Origin: an uncultured Lachnospiraceae bacterium | GTDB taxonomy: Bacteria > Bacillota > Clostridia > Lachnospirales > Lachnospiraceae | DNA length: 64,000 bases | Assembly (NCBI GenBank): GCA_910586355.1 | Contig: CAJUHJ010000006.1 | Span: 62,001 to 126,000, forward strand | Direction: 5' to 3' | Shown here: in pieces, positions 41,770-50,963 of the stretch | How the letters are laid out: each line of letters begins with the position of its first letter | Position numbering within the stretch: the stretch's first letter is position 1 | Notes under the pieces: model-generated | What the model was told of the DNA's origin: nothing | The model's input: only the letters and a program-made list of their open reading frames with translations | The model's database searches: none | Position numbers and translations under genes: made by a program

Positions 41770-43440
41770 TTATATGTTAAATTTGTCTACTAAGGTTACC
41801 ATAGATTCTACTTGGGCTTTTTGCTCTTCGCTGACAGCCGCAGTTTCTTCGGATGTTGCAGAATTGTTGTCTACAATTTCGGCTACGCGGACAATATTTT
41901 CATTAATTTGATTCATATTTTGCACATCCCTGGTGAGGTTTTGCGACGTCTGTTCCATTTTATCCGTCGCTTCTTTTGCGCCTTTCATAACTTCAGCCAT
42001 ATTTGCAGCCGTTTCGTCTGCAATCAAAATGCCTTTTTCGACTGCGGCAACCGTCCGTTCAATCAGTTTATTTGTTTCTCCGGCAGCGTGCGCGGATTCG
42101 TCAGCCAGATTCTTTACCTGTCCGGCAACAATAGCAAAACCTTTTCCGGCTTCCCCGGCGCGGGCAGCTTCAATAGAAGCATTTAAAGAAAGCAGATTTG
42201 TCTCTGAGGCGATTGCTTCAATTGTGCCTATAATTTCACCAATTTCTTCAGAACATTTGCTGATTTCACTGATTGCGTCCTTTAATTCCTGCATTTTAGA
42301 GTTGCCGGCAATCAAGAGCTGGCCGGCGCGGCTGGAAAGTTCTACGGTGGAAGCCGCTTCATTTGCGCTGTTTTCCATACTGGAATACATTTCGTCCATC
42401 AGATTGACCAAATCGGATACTTTGCTTGCCTGCTCTGTACTGCCCTCTGCCAAATCCACAGCTGCACATGCTAACTGTTCAGAACCGCTGTCAATCTGTT
42501 TGGAAACTTCCCGGATTGTAACCATGGTCTCGCGCATTTTTGAGCTGATTTTTAGAAACGATTCCCGAATCTCGCCAAATTCACCAACATAATCTTGGTT
42601 CATTTCAAAACAATAATCACCGTTGCCCATCTGTTCTAAAATATTAGAAACCTCCAGTATCATTCCAATCAGATTTTTTTTCATCAGGAAAATAGCCCCG
42701 ACCATTTTTCCAACTTCACTTTCGTCGGCCTCCATATTGAGGTCTGTATGGAAATTTCCCTCTGATAGAAGAATCATCTGTTCGGATACATTAATAATAG
42801 GTTCAAGAAGTTCTTTTCTGGAAAATTTTACGATTTTAATAATTTGGAAAATTAAATAAAGAAACGATGTGATATATAGGATTTCAACAATAATCTGGAA
42901 AATCCTTAACCTGTTCTTAGCTTTGTTTACTCTAATCTGAATTTTTGCAATTGCTTCATCCGTTGTAGAGCTGATTTTCTGGGCGGTGTTTTCGTATTCT
43001 TCTCCAAAAACACGGAATTTCGCCGCTTCGGTATCTCCATTTTTTGCCAGCTCTAGGGCTTCCGATTCTAAGGGCACAAGACCGTTTGACATATCTGCAA
43101 TTTGATTCAAACTCTCCCATTCATCATTTTTGATATTATTTTTTTCCAGTCCAGCCCAAGCAATATCACGGTTTTTATCTTCGTTTAATTCTTTCATGTA
43201 GTTATCATAATATTCTTGTTTGCCGGTTACAGCATATGCCTGTACAGCATAAGTAAGAGCTTTTGAACCGAGTCTGTATTGATTTAGATAAGTAGTTGTT
43301 TCAAGTTCCTCGTCGGTCACATGATTCATCCATACGTTTGTGCCGACAGACAGCAATAAGAAAATAGTTCCTGTAATGACGGATATTGCCGATTGCCGGA
43401 TGATTTTTTTTAACTGAAATGCCTGGCTTTGTATTTTCAT
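41770..43440 (-). CDS. Methyl-accepting chemotaxis protein
   Basis: The 556-aa product has a membrane segment (about 15-36), an extracellular four-helix-bundle-type sensor (about 37-180), a second membrane segment (about 183-205) and a HAMP region. A cytoplasmic signalling domain (about 290-555) follows, with the hairpin tip IASETNLLSLNASIEAARAG. The tip deviates slightly from the usual [20 protein letters not shown]. It should pass a ligand signal to CheA/CheW; the ligand is unknown. No other chemotaxis gene is in the window. The start is ATG 43440 with GGGGGAA upstream. Confidence 0.9.
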   Translation of the reverse strand: MKIQSQAFQLKKIIRQSAISVITGTIFLLLSVGTNVWMNHVTDEELETTTYLNQYRLGSKALTYAVQAYAVTGKQEYYDNYMKELNEDKNRDIAWAGLEKNNIKNDEWESLNQIADMSNGLVPLESEALELAKNGDTEAAKFRVFGEEYENTAQKISSTTDEAIAKIQIRVNKAKNRLRIFQIIVEILYITSFLYLIFQIIKIVKFSRKELLEPIINVSEQMILLSEGNFHTDLNMEADESEVGKMVGAIFLMKKNLIGMILEVSNILEQMGNGDYCFEMNQDYVGEFGEIRESFLKISSKMRETMVTIREVSKQIDSGSEQLACAAVDLAEGSTEQASKVSDLVNLMDEMYSSMENSANEAASTVELSSRAGQLLIAGNSKMQELKDAISEISKCSEEIGEIIGTIEAIASETNLLSLNASIEAARAGEAGKGFAIVAGQVKNLADESAHAAGETNKLIERTVAAVEKGILIADETAANMAEVMKGAKEATDKMEQTSQNLTRDVQNMNQINENIVRVAEIVDNNSATSEETAAVSEEQKAQVESMVTLVDKFNI

Positions 43441-43546
43441 AAATTATTCCCCCTGTACTTCCTTTGATTGGTAAAAACATCTAATTTTATCTTACTTTAT
43501 ATTCAGTAATTCGTCAAGATAACTATATTTTTTCTTTTCTTTATGT

Positions 43547-43552
43547 TATAAT
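43547..43552 (+). promoter_or_regulatory. Extended -10 box before the HAD gene
   Basis: TATAAT with TG one base upstream lies 29 bases before the start; no good -35 is seen. Confidence 0.4.
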
Positions 43553-43581
43553 GGTAGAAAATTTTGTAAGGGAGAGCGCGT

Positions 43582-44238
43582 ATGTATGATACGATTTTAT
43601 TTGATTTAGATGGAACTTTAATTGATTCGGGTGAAGGGATTACAAATTCTGTTGCCTATGCGCTAAAAAAATATGGAATAACAGTTTCTGACAAGACACA
43701 ATTATATCAATTTATCGGGCCTCCCCTGCATGAATCTTTTCAAAAATTTTATGGTTTTTCAGAAGAAGAATCGAAACGGGCGGTAGAAATTTACAGAAAA
43801 TATTACTGCAGCAAAGGTATTTTCGAAAATTATGTCTATGAAGGAATTGAAACTTTGCTGAAACGGCTTCTGGAAGCTAAAAAGGCGCTGCTCGTCGCGA
43901 CATCCAAGCCGGAAGTATTTGCAAGAAAGATTTTGGAGTATTTAAAGCTGGCAGATTATTTTTCTGGTATTTATGGCGCAAATTTAGATGGAAGCAGAAC
44001 TAAAAAAGCAGAGGTGATTTCTTATGCGCTGATGAGCCAAAAAGTGACGGATGTTTCAAAAGCAGTTATGGTGGGAGACAGAGAACATGATATTTTAGGC
44101 GCAAAAAAAGTCGGGATAGATGGAATCGGCGTGTTGTTCGGATATGGGAATTATGAAGAATTGTACTATGCCAAAGCAGACAAAATTGCAAAAGATACAG
44201 AAGAGGTTTTTTCATTTATTATGGATTCGCATGTATAG
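43582..44238 (+). CDS. HAD-family phosphatase (Gph/5'-nucleotidase-like)
   Basis: The 218-aa product has all HAD motifs: FDLDGTL with the nucleophile Asp8 and Asp10, ATSKP (motif II), the lysine in KKAEVI (motif III), and VGDREHDILGAK (motif IV). A helical cap lies between residues 15 and 85. It resembles phosphoglycolate phosphatase-like and pyrophosphatase-like enzymes; the substrate cannot be read. ATG 43582 follows GGGAG. Confidence 0.88.
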   Translation: MYDTILFDLDGTLIDSGEGITNSVAYALKKYGITVSDKTQLYQFIGPPLHESFQKFYGFSEEESKRAVEIYRKYYCSKGIFENYVYEGIETLLKRLLEAKKALLVATSKPEVFARKILEYLKLADYFSGIYGANLDGSRTKKAEVISYALMSQKVTDVSKAVMVGDREHDILGAKKVGIDGIGVLFGYGNYEELYYAKADKIAKDTEEVFSFIMDSHV

Positions 44239-44318
44239 AAATCTTATTATTTTTCTATCTTCTGCCGATGTAATAATTATGATATGAAAGGAAAATAATG
44301 CCAGGGAGGGGACGGAAT

Positions 44319-45176
44319 ATGAGTATGGCGGTAAATGGCGGGAGCGCTGCGGGTACGGCCGGAAGTTTCAATCATGTATCCGGTGTTCAAGGGAAGGACA
44401 AAAGCATACAAAAGTGGAAAAAGGTCGGCGAAAGTAAAAAATCACGTATAAAAAAACCTTTAAACTATAATCCAAGGGAAATTTCAAATCAGCTGGTTCG
44501 CGCTTCAAAATCCAGAGTGGCGGCAGTTGTTTTGGTTCGGGCAAAGGTTAAGCTGGGAAGTTTAAGGCAGGCATATGCGTCGGGACAGTATGACATGGGA
44601 GAAGTGCGTACAGCGTTGGCTCATGCCAGACGAATGGTAGAGTGTTCGAGGCTTAAAGTACGCAATTTAAAAGAAGAAGAGACGATAAAAAGCAGAAATG
44701 ATAAAGGGGAATCTCTTGGAAAACAAAAGAAAAAAAGTGAAGTCAGACGAAGGGTTAAGAAAAAAGAGCAGGAAATAAAAGCAAAGATAGCGGTTGAGGA
44801 AAGCCACAGGGTTTTAAAAGAAAAGCAAATGCAGCAGGAACTGCGCCAAAAACGGCAAAAGCACCGGAGTGAGGAGCTTGGTAAAATTTCAGAAGCAGAT
44901 ATGAAATACATAGAAGATAAAATGAAAGAGAATCAAAACAGCAGCTCCATACAGGAATCCGGCGCTGTGTTAGAAATAAGCGCGGCTTCTGCCCAGTTAG
45001 CGGAAATAAAAATGATGGAACAGCAGATAGAGCAGCAGGTGGAGAATCAAGTGGAAATGGAACTTGGTTCTTTAGATATGGGAGGAGCAGATGTTTCTAT
45101 GCAGGGAGCAGTTTCCGGCGGCTGTGAGACGCAGGGTGCAGAAACTGCTGCTGTAACAGTAGACGTGACTATTTAA
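44319..45176 (+). CDS. Charged coiled-coil protein of unknown function
   Basis: The 285-aa product has a basic N-terminal half, a conserved-looking block (PLNYNPREISNQLVRASKSR, KLGSLRQAYASGQYDMGEVR) and a long Lys/Glu/Gln coiled coil (about 125-200). A Ser/Gly-rich acidic tail ends it. There is no signal peptide, membrane segment or known domain. I start at ATG 44319, seven bases after GGGAGGGG; ATG 44298 would add seven residues. It may be a structural or spore-related cytoplasmic protein, but this is only a guess. Confidence 0.65.
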   Translation: MSMAVNGGSAAGTAGSFNHVSGVQGKDKSIQKWKKVGESKKSRIKKPLNYNPREISNQLVRASKSRVAAVVLVRAKVKLGSLRQAYASGQYDMGEVRTALAHARRMVECSRLKVRNLKEEETIKSRNDKGESLGKQKKKSEVRRRVKKKEQEIKAKIAVEESHRVLKEKQMQQELRQKRQKHRSEELGKISEADMKYIEDKMKENQNSSSIQESGAVLEISAASAQLAEIKMMEQQIEQQVENQVEMELGSLDMGGADVSMQGAVSGGCETQGAETAAVTVDVTI

Positions 45177-45188
45177 AACTGTTATAAT
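45160..45188 (+). promoter_or_regulatory. Promoter for the aldose epimerase gene
   Basis: TAGACG and TATAAT are separated by 17 bases with TG one base before the -10. The -35 lies in the end of the previous gene. Confidence 0.5.
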
Positions 45189-45219
45189 TATCAGAAAAAT
45201 AAATCCGGGAGGTATTTTT

Positions 45220-46023
45220 ATGGATATTACAATTAAAAACGGTTTGGCGTCGGTTGTCTGTCAGACGCATGGAGCGCAGCTTTTGTCTTATCAGACGTCT
45301 GAGGGGAAAGAATATATATGGCAGAGAGATGAGGCTTATTGGGGAAAGTCTTCTCCGGTTTTGTTTCCGTTTATCGGCCCGGTTTCAAAACCGGTTGTTA
45401 TTCATGGAAAATCTTATGATATGCCTCGCCATGGTTTTGTAAAGGATGCAGAATTTCAAGTTGTAGAGCAGGGGGATGATTTTGTTGTCCTGAAAACAGA
45501 AATGAGTGAGTTTTCTTCCTCTGTGTATCCGTATGATTTTGAATTTACAGTGACATTCCGTTTGAATGGGGCGCGGCTTGAAGTGGTTTATGGCGTAGTC
45601 AATCGGGGCAGCGAGGAAATGCCGTTTTTGATTGGCGGGCATCCGGCATTTTTCTGTCCAATGGAAGAAGGGGAGAAGTTTACAGATTATATCCTTCATT
45701 TTGAGGATGCGGACAAAGAAGATGTCCATTTAGAGTATTCTTTGTTTGATGAAGATGCAATCTTTTTTGAAAACTTCAAACAGCGTACCGTTGAATTGAT
45801 TCATCAGGAAACGAAAAAAGGAATTCATTTTGAGTTTCCAGGTTATTTGTCCGTGGCATTTTGGACTCCGGTTAAAAAGAGCGCGCCGTTCCTTTGTATT
45901 GAGCCGTGGAACAGCGGTACAATGGAGCAGGTGCCCGATACAAATATGCTGGAGAAAAAATATGTGCAGTATCTTCCGGCAGGACAGTCGAAAGATTATC
46001 CGTTTTCCTTCTCACCATGCTAG
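45220..46023 (+). CDS. Aldose 1-epimerase family protein (LacX-like)
   Basis: The 267-aa product belongs to the galactose mutarotase-like superfamily: GAQLLSYQTSEGKEYIWQRD, SSPVLFPFIGPV, MPRHGFVKDAEF, IGGHPAFFCPME (catalytic His region) and CIEPWNSGT (catalytic Glu). It interconverts anomers of an aldose or sugar derivative. ATG 45220 follows GGGAGG. The next gene starts 12 bases later, so the two may be co-transcribed. Confidence 0.85.
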   Translation: MDITIKNGLASVVCQTHGAQLLSYQTSEGKEYIWQRDEAYWGKSSPVLFPFIGPVSKPVVIHGKSYDMPRHGFVKDAEFQVVEQGDDFVVLKTEMSEFSSSVYPYDFEFTVTFRLNGARLEVVYGVVNRGSEEMPFLIGGHPAFFCPMEEGEKFTDYILHFEDADKEDVHLEYSLFDEDAIFFENFKQRTVELIHQETKKGIHFEFPGYLSVAFWTPVKKSAPFLCIEPWNSGTMEQVPDTNMLEKKYVQYLPAGQSKDYPFSFSPC

Positions 46024-46035
46024 AGGGGAAGGAAA

Positions 46036-47160
46036 ATGGCATATATCATTTTAGCGGTTGCAGTCGTATTGTTGTTAGGGACGTATCTGTTTTTTATTAT
46101 TCGAAGACTGTTAAAGTTTTATGGCGCTGATGTAAAGAAAAAAGGGATTATGGCTGTTAATATTTGTTTGGCAGTCATAGTAACTTTTTTGTGCCTGAAT
46201 CTTTTTCGGACAAGCGCAGTAATGCTTTTGCATACTGTGTTTTTTTTCTTGCTGACAGATAGTGCAGCGTTTCTCACAAAAAAAATAAATCGGAAAAAAG
46301 AGCATGGAAGAGGATACGTCTTTTGCAAAAAAATCTATCAAAGCGGCGGAATCCCAGTTATTTTTGCAGCGGCAGTTTTTGTTTATGGCACACTGAATAT
46401 GGGGCAAATCAAACAGACCTATTATCAGGTAAAAACGCCAAAAGCAGCGAAAGCATACCGGATTGCATTGTTTACAGACGTCCATTATGATTCGGTACAA
46501 GATGCTGAAATTTTAAAAGGGAAACTAGACGAAATCAATCAGCAAAAGCCCGACATTATTGTTTTAGGCGGCGATATTGTCGAAGAAGGCACGTCAAAAG
46601 AAAAAATGCAGGAAGTGTTTCAAATTTTTGGCGGCCTAAGCAATCAGTATGGCGTTTATTTTGTTTACGGGAACCATGACAGGCAGCCTTATACAAAACG
46701 CCGGACGTATACAGATGCGGAATTGGTACGCGCGGTTGAGGCAGGCGGTATTCAGATATTGGAAGATTCTTATGTGGAAATTGGAGAGGATTTAATCTTA
46801 GCCGGAAGAGGAGACGCCGCCTGGGGCGCGACAAAAAAGCGCGCTTCATCAGGAGAAATATTACGGGGCGCCGACCGTGAAAAATATATCATAATGGTAG
46901 ATCATCAGCCGATAAAAGCAGAAGAAAATGCAGCGCAGGGAGTGGATTTAGAATTGTCAGGTCATACCCATGCCGGACAGATATGGCCGATGGGACGGGT
47001 GACAGAATTCTTTGGGGCGCTAAATTACGGAATGTACCAGGAAGAAAATTGTAAAGTAATTGTTTCTTCCGGGACGGCAGGATGGGCATATACAGTTCGG
47101 ACGGGCGAACACTGCGAATATGTTTTAATTGATCTTATACCAAGTGAAAAAGAATCTTGA
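46036..47160 (+). CDS. Membrane-anchored metallophosphoesterase
   Basis: The 374-aa product has several N-terminal membrane segments (about 3-23, 38-58, 60-80 and 105-122) and then a calcineurin-like phosphoesterase domain: DVHYD (148-152), GGD (178-180), GNHD (212-215) and SGHTHAGQIWP. These bind two metal ions. Related YkuE-like enzymes act on phospholipid head groups, but the substrate here is unknown. ATG 46036 follows GGGGAAGG. Its stop codon overlaps the -35 box of the cobalamin riboswitch promoter. Confidence 0.88.
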   Translation: MAYIILAVAVVLLLGTYLFFIIRRLLKFYGADVKKKGIMAVNICLAVIVTFLCLNLFRTSAVMLLHTVFFFLLTDSAAFLTKKINRKKEHGRGYVFCKKIYQSGGIPVIFAAAVFVYGTLNMGQIKQTYYQVKTPKAAKAYRIALFTDVHYDSVQDAEILKGKLDEINQQKPDIIVLGGDIVEEGTSKEKMQEVFQIFGGLSNQYGVYFVYGNHDRQPYTKRRTYTDAELVRAVEAGGIQILEDSYVEIGEDLILAGRGDAAWGATKKRASSGEILRGADREKYIIMVDHQPIKAEENAAQGVDLELSGHTHAGQIWPMGRVTEFFGALNYGMYQEENCKVIVSSGTAGWAYTVRTGEHCEYVLIDLIPSEKES

Positions 47161-47184
47161 CAGAACCAGAAAGTATGATATACT
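47157..47184 (+). promoter_or_regulatory. Promoter of the cobalamin-controlled operon
   Basis: TTGACA and TATACT are separated by 16 bases with TG one base before the -10 box. Confidence 0.8.
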
Positions 47185-47209
47185 TTTAAAAAATTCATAA
47201 AGAAAATAT

Positions 47210-47375
47210 TCAGGTGTCAGAACAATATGACACAGCATTTGTTCTGGTGAAAAGGGAAACAGGTGAGAATCCTGTACGAACTCGTCACCGTAATTTGGGA
47301 GCGAAAGCCAAGGTATCACTGGGAAACTGGGAAGATGGCTTAAGCAATGATCTTTAAGTCGGGAGACCTGCCTGA
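47210..47375 (+). ncRNA. Cobalamin riboswitch aptamer
   Basis: P1 is TCAGG (47210-47214) with CCTGA (47371-47375). The core GGTGAAAAGGGAAACAGGTG with AATCCTGTACGAA is followed by ACTCGTCACCGTAA. The B12 box reads AGTCGGGAGACCTGCC (47357-47372). Downstream, TCAGGC (47398-47403) could compete for the 3' P1 strand and link binding to the terminator at 47468. Confidence 0.92.
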
Positions 47376-47467
47376 GTATAGTACAGAAACAATTGTTTCA
47401 GGCTACGAGTAATTGGCCGTACATGATAGATTCACAGAATATCTGCGAGTCTTATTAAGAATGTATG

Positions 47468-47500
47468 AACCCTTTGCCTGACAACAGGAGAGGGTTTTTA
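47468..47500 (+). terminator. Riboswitch-controlled terminator
   Basis: AACCCT pairs with AGGGTT, and CCTG with CAGG around ACAA, followed by TTTTTA. It lies between the aptamer and the first gene. Confidence 0.8.
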
Positions 47501-47530
47501 TATTGCAAAAAAAGAAAAGGAGAAATGAAA

Positions 47531-47980
47531 ATGAAACGCTTACAGAAAAAAACAAGGAATATTTTAGCATTTGCGCTGGCGGCAGTTTTGCTGGTATCGG
47601 CGGCAGGCTGCGGAAAGAGTGCAGATACAAATGCGGCAACCGAAACAGAAACTGCGGCAGGCAGCGAAACATCGGTAAATGTAGTTGGTGAAGGCAGCCG
47701 GCAGTTTGGCTTTACCGTGGTAGAAAAAGAAGGGAAAGAAACAGAATTCGAAGTGCATACAGACAAAGAGACCGTTGGGGAAGCGTTGTTAGAGCTTGAT
47801 TTGATTGCTGGAGAAGACGGTGAATATGGGCTTTATGTGACGACAGTAAACGGTATTACGGTTGATTTTGATACAGACGGGGTGTATTGGGCGTTTTATA
47901 TCAATGATGAATATGCGCAGTCAGGAGTAGATGCAACGCCGATTGAAGAAGGCGCCAATTATTCCTTCCGGGTAGAATAA
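47531..47980 (+). CDS. DUF4430 lipoprotein, probable corrinoid-binding
   Basis: The 149-aa product has a signal peptide with lipobox (SAAGC, Cys27), a Thr/Glu-rich linker, and a DUF4430 domain (about 60-149: EVHTDKETVGEALLELDLIA, TTVNGITVDFDTDGVYWAFY, INDEYAQSGVDATPIEEGAN). DUF4430 resembles the C-terminal domain of transcobalamin. I start at ATG 47531, eight bases after AAGGAG; ATG 47525 is too close. Under a cobalamin riboswitch and next to an ECF S component, it probably captures B12 or another corrinoid outside the membrane. Confidence 0.85.
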   Translation: MKRLQKKTRNILAFALAAVLLVSAAGCGKSADTNAATETETAAGSETSVNVVGEGSRQFGFTVVEKEGKETEFEVHTDKETVGEALLELDLIAGEDGEYGLYVTTVNGITVDFDTDGVYWAFYINDEYAQSGVDATPIEEGANYSFRVE

Positions 47981-47982
47981 TA

Positions 47983-48510
47983 TTGAAACTGACGACGAGA
48001 GAGGCGGCGGTTTTTGCAATGCTTGGAACCGTTATGTATGTTTCCAAGATGATAATGGAAGTGGCGCCAAATATTCATCTGCTGGGTGTTTTTACAATTG
48101 CATATACGGTTGTATACAGGAAAAAAGCATTATATCCAATCTATATCTATGTATTTTTAAACGGTATATTCAGCGGTTTTGCAGGATGGTGGATTCCATA
48201 TTTATATATATGGACCATTTTGTGGGGAATCGTTATGCTTTTGCCGCCCAATATGCCTAAAAAATTAAAGCCGGTTGTGTACATGACAGTATGCGCGGTA
48301 CATGGATTTTTATTTGGGACATTGTATGCTCCTGTGCAGGCAGTTTTGTATGGTTTTAGCCTGGAAGGGATGATCGCATGGATTATCGCCGGGCTTCCGT
48401 GGGATTTCATCCATGGAGTCAGCAATTTTTTCTGTGGAATCCTGGTGCTTCCTGTGGTTTTAGCATTGCAGACGGCAGAAAAGTGCGCCAAAAATGGCTG
48501 GAGTTCCTAG
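47983..48510 (+). CDS. ECF transporter S component, probably for cobalamin
   Basis: The 175-aa product is a six-helix membrane protein (TREAAVFAMLGTVMYVSKMI, NGIFSGFAGWWIPYLYIWTI, GTLYAPVQAVLYGFSLEGMI, AGLPWDFIHGVSNFFCGILV) of the ECF S-component type. The shared EcfA/EcfT energising module is not in the window, as expected for group II ECF systems. The start is TTG 47983, three bases after the lipoprotein stop. Co-regulation by the riboswitch points to cobalamin or a precursor as substrate. Confidence 0.85.
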   Translation: MKLTTREAAVFAMLGTVMYVSKMIMEVAPNIHLLGVFTIAYTVVYRKKALYPIYIYVFLNGIFSGFAGWWIPYLYIWTILWGIVMLLPPNMPKKLKPVVYMTVCAVHGFLFGTLYAPVQAVLYGFSLEGMIAWIIAGLPWDFIHGVSNFFCGILVLPVVLALQTAEKCAKNGWSS

Positions 48511-48572
48511 TATATAAATATTTTATGGCAAAAAGAATATAATTGATTACATAGAAACTTAAGTGTATAAGC

Positions 48573-48607
48573 AAAAAGTCGATATATTTATATTATATCG
48601 GCTTTTT
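48573..48607 (+). terminator. Terminator after the ECF gene
   Basis: AAAAAGTCGATATA pairs with TATATCGGCTTTTT (one G-U pair) around a short AT loop. Confidence 0.8.
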
Positions 48608-48643
48608 CGTTTGCCTGTCTTCTTTTTGTAATATGGAGGAATT

Positions 48644-49345
48644 ATGTTAAAAGTTGCAATTTGTGATGATGATATTTATATCAGGGAATTTGTAAAGGAA
48701 ATTGTAAACCGCACGATTTGTGTAAAAGCAGATTTGTATGAAACGGGTGAAGCGCTTCTTGCTTCGCAAGTGGAGTATGATATTCTTTTTTTGGATATTT
48801 GCCTGAATAATTCAAAAGAAGGTTTGCGAATGGATGGGATGGAAACGGCAAGGAAACTTAGGGCATATTCTAAAGGGCTTATTATTTTTATTACGGCTGT
48901 GCGGGAATATGTGTTTGAGGCGTACGACGTAGAGGCGTTTCATTATCTGACAAAACCCATAGATGAAGAAAAACTCTGTGAAGTGTTAAGGCGCGCGGCA
49001 CAAAAGGCAAAGGAACGAAGTACGGAGCCTGTTTTACTGATTAAGACGAATGGAAAATTTTTAAAAATACCAAAAGAGGATATTTATTATGTAGAAAATG
49101 ATGGCCGAAAGGTGATTTTGCATACGGCGTCTGGTACGTATTCCTATTATGAAAAAATGGAAACCCTGCAACGGGAATTAGGAGACGGATTTTTTCGCTC
49201 TCATCGGGGTTATCTTGTAAATTTAAAGGAAGTAGCCGGATACGATAGGACAAGCATAACGTTAAAGTGTAAGGATACTGTTTTTTTGGCAAAGTTGAAA
49301 TACAATGATTTTGTGGCAGCTTATATGGAATATTTGATAAAATAA
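48644..49345 (+). CDS. LytTR-family response regulator
   Basis: The 233-aa product has a receiver domain (about 1-120: acidic pocket ICDDD, phospho-acceptor Asp51 in FLDICLN, LTKPID lysine near 104) and a LytTR DNA-binding domain (about 130-233: LKIPKEDIYYVENDGRKVIL, FFRSHRGYLVNLKEV). It resembles AgrA/VirR regulators of quorum sensing or bacteriocins. ATG 48644 follows TGGAGG. The partner kinase starts 16 bases after its stop. Confidence 0.92.
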   Translation: MLKVAICDDDIYIREFVKEIVNRTICVKADLYETGEALLASQVEYDILFLDICLNNSKEGLRMDGMETARKLRAYSKGLIIFITAVREYVFEAYDVEAFHYLTKPIDEEKLCEVLRRAAQKAKERSTEPVLLIKTNGKFLKIPKEDIYYVENDGRKVILHTASGTYSYYEKMETLQRELGDGFFRSHRGYLVNLKEVAGYDRTSITLKCKDTVFLAKLKYNDFVAAYMEYLIK

Positions 49346-49361
49346 CCAAAATGGGGAAGAA

Positions 49362-50840
49362 ATGAAAGACGTCATTTATTTTTGGATGGATGCGGCAGAG
49401 CTGGCCATCTTTGGAGGTTTACTGATTTATTTAGTGAAAGGTATCTTGCCGGAACGGTTTATTTTAAAGAAAAAAATACACGCTTCATTTTTTATGTGGC
49501 TGCAGTTTGTGGCGCTTCGGCAGTTTTTAGCATACTCGCAATGGGCCAAAAAACTGATTTACGGAGCGGATATGTATATTGCCGATAGTAAACAGAGCAT
49601 TCTTCCGTTTGCGGTCAGTTTTTTCGTTACATTGATTGCTGGAATGTTTTTTTACAAAGGCAGCCGCATGAAACTGCTGTCTTTGGTAACGGCGTATTAT
49701 ACATTGTGGGAATTGACGCGTTTTCTTTTGTACCCGGCTGCGGTCTGGAGTATTACTGCTTTGGCAAAAGGTTATATGCAGAGGGAGTTTGAAAAGGGAA
49801 ACCAGGATATTGCTTTGTTTGAACAAGGAATTGCACAGTTAGAGATGGTCTGGAATTTCCTGCATATTGTAATTATAATTGCGGGTTTCGGCTTTTTTAT
49901 TTGGAAGTACAAGCGTTACCTTTTGTCCGGGCAAAATACGTATCAGGCTGAAGAAGCGGCGATATTATTTGTGCCGGAATTGCTGGGGCTTTTATTTGCG
50001 GTTATGCTGAGGAGCATATTGTTTTATTATAAAAAACAGGTGTACAGCTTAATTGAACAGTATCCGGAATTAAATATAATGATTCCCTGTGTTTCGCTGT
50101 TATGTATCGCGTCCATTCTGTTAAGTGTTAAAATGCTTGGCAAATTGGAAGAGGAACAGGAGAAAAGACAACGCGCGGAATTACATCAAAGACAGGCAGA
50201 AGAATTGTACAGTCATGTCAAAGATATTGAAAATGTCAATGTAAAAATACGTGGTATGAAACATGATATGAAACATTATATTGCAGATATTAATGCGCTG
50301 CTTGCGAAAATTGAATCAGGGGATGTGCAGGCGAAAGAAGAAGTGCGCCGGTATGCAGATTCTCTGCATATGTCGTTAGAAAGCCTGGATACAAAATGTA
50401 AAACCAATCATCCGGTAACAGACGTGATTTTAGGGCGGTATGAGCGTCTTACAGAGCAGAAGAATATTGCGTTTGCCAGCGATTTTGTTTATCCGGATCA
50501 TATGGGTATAGACGTGTTTGATATTAGCGTAATTTTGAACAATGGACTTGAAAATGCCTTAGAAGCCTGTGAAAAGGAAGCGGAATGTGCGGAAATGAAA
50601 ATTGTTTCAAAACAAAGAGGGAATATGTTCTTAATTACAATAGAAAATAGTTTTACGCACACTCTGCAATGGGAAGATGGATTTCCTGTTTCTGAAAAGA
50701 AAGGAAGCGGACATGGCCTTGGCATGAAAAATATCAGGGATCGTGCGGAACAATATTATGGCAGGGCAGACATTCAGGTAAAAGAAGGCAGGTTTTACTT
50801 GACAGTTATGCTGCAGGGAAGTACAAAACATTCTCTTTAA
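49362..50840 (+). CDS. GHKL-type sensor histidine kinase
   Basis: The 492-aa product has about six membrane segments in its first 260 residues and a dimerisation helix with the likely phospho-acceptor histidine (RGMKHDMKHYIADINALL, near 300). A GHKL ATPase domain follows (NNGLENALEAC, KGSGHGLGMKNIRDRAEQYY). It is of the AgrC-like HPK10 type. No pheromone precursor or AgrB-type gene is seen nearby, so the signal is unknown. Confidence 0.9.
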   Translation: MKDVIYFWMDAAELAIFGGLLIYLVKGILPERFILKKKIHASFFMWLQFVALRQFLAYSQWAKKLIYGADMYIADSKQSILPFAVSFFVTLIAGMFFYKGSRMKLLSLVTAYYTLWELTRFLLYPAAVWSITALAKGYMQREFEKGNQDIALFEQGIAQLEMVWNFLHIVIIIAGFGFFIWKYKRYLLSGQNTYQAEEAAILFVPELLGLLFAVMLRSILFYYKKQVYSLIEQYPELNIMIPCVSLLCIASILLSVKMLGKLEEEQEKRQRAELHQRQAEELYSHVKDIENVNVKIRGMKHDMKHYIADINALLAKIESGDVQAKEEVRRYADSLHMSLESLDTKCKTNHPVTDVILGRYERLTEQKNIAFASDFVYPDHMGIDVFDISVILNNGLENALEACEKEAECAEMKIVSKQRGNMFLITIENSFTHTLQWEDGFPVSEKKGSGHGLGMKNIRDRAEQYYGRADIQVKEGRFYLTVMLQGSTKHSL

Positions 50841-50927
50841 TGACAAAAATTATATTATTTGTTACAAAAGACTGTACAGAAATCAAAATAAGGACGATAT
50901 TAAAAATATCGGTTAATGAAATCGCAG

Positions 50928-50933
50928 TATAAT
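50928..50933 (+). promoter_or_regulatory. -10 box before the unknown gene pair
   Basis: TATAAT lies 30 bases before the start codon; no clear -35. A small inverted repeat, CGATATT/AATATCG (50895-50911), lies in the -35 area and could be an operator. Confidence 0.35.
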
Positions 50934-50963
50934 ACAAAACAGAATATAACAGGAGGGATTTTT

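Noticed and set aside
41933..42592. 219-codon open frame opposite the chemoreceptor gene
   Set aside because: It is antisense to the conserved signalling domain and its length reflects the codon pattern of that gene.
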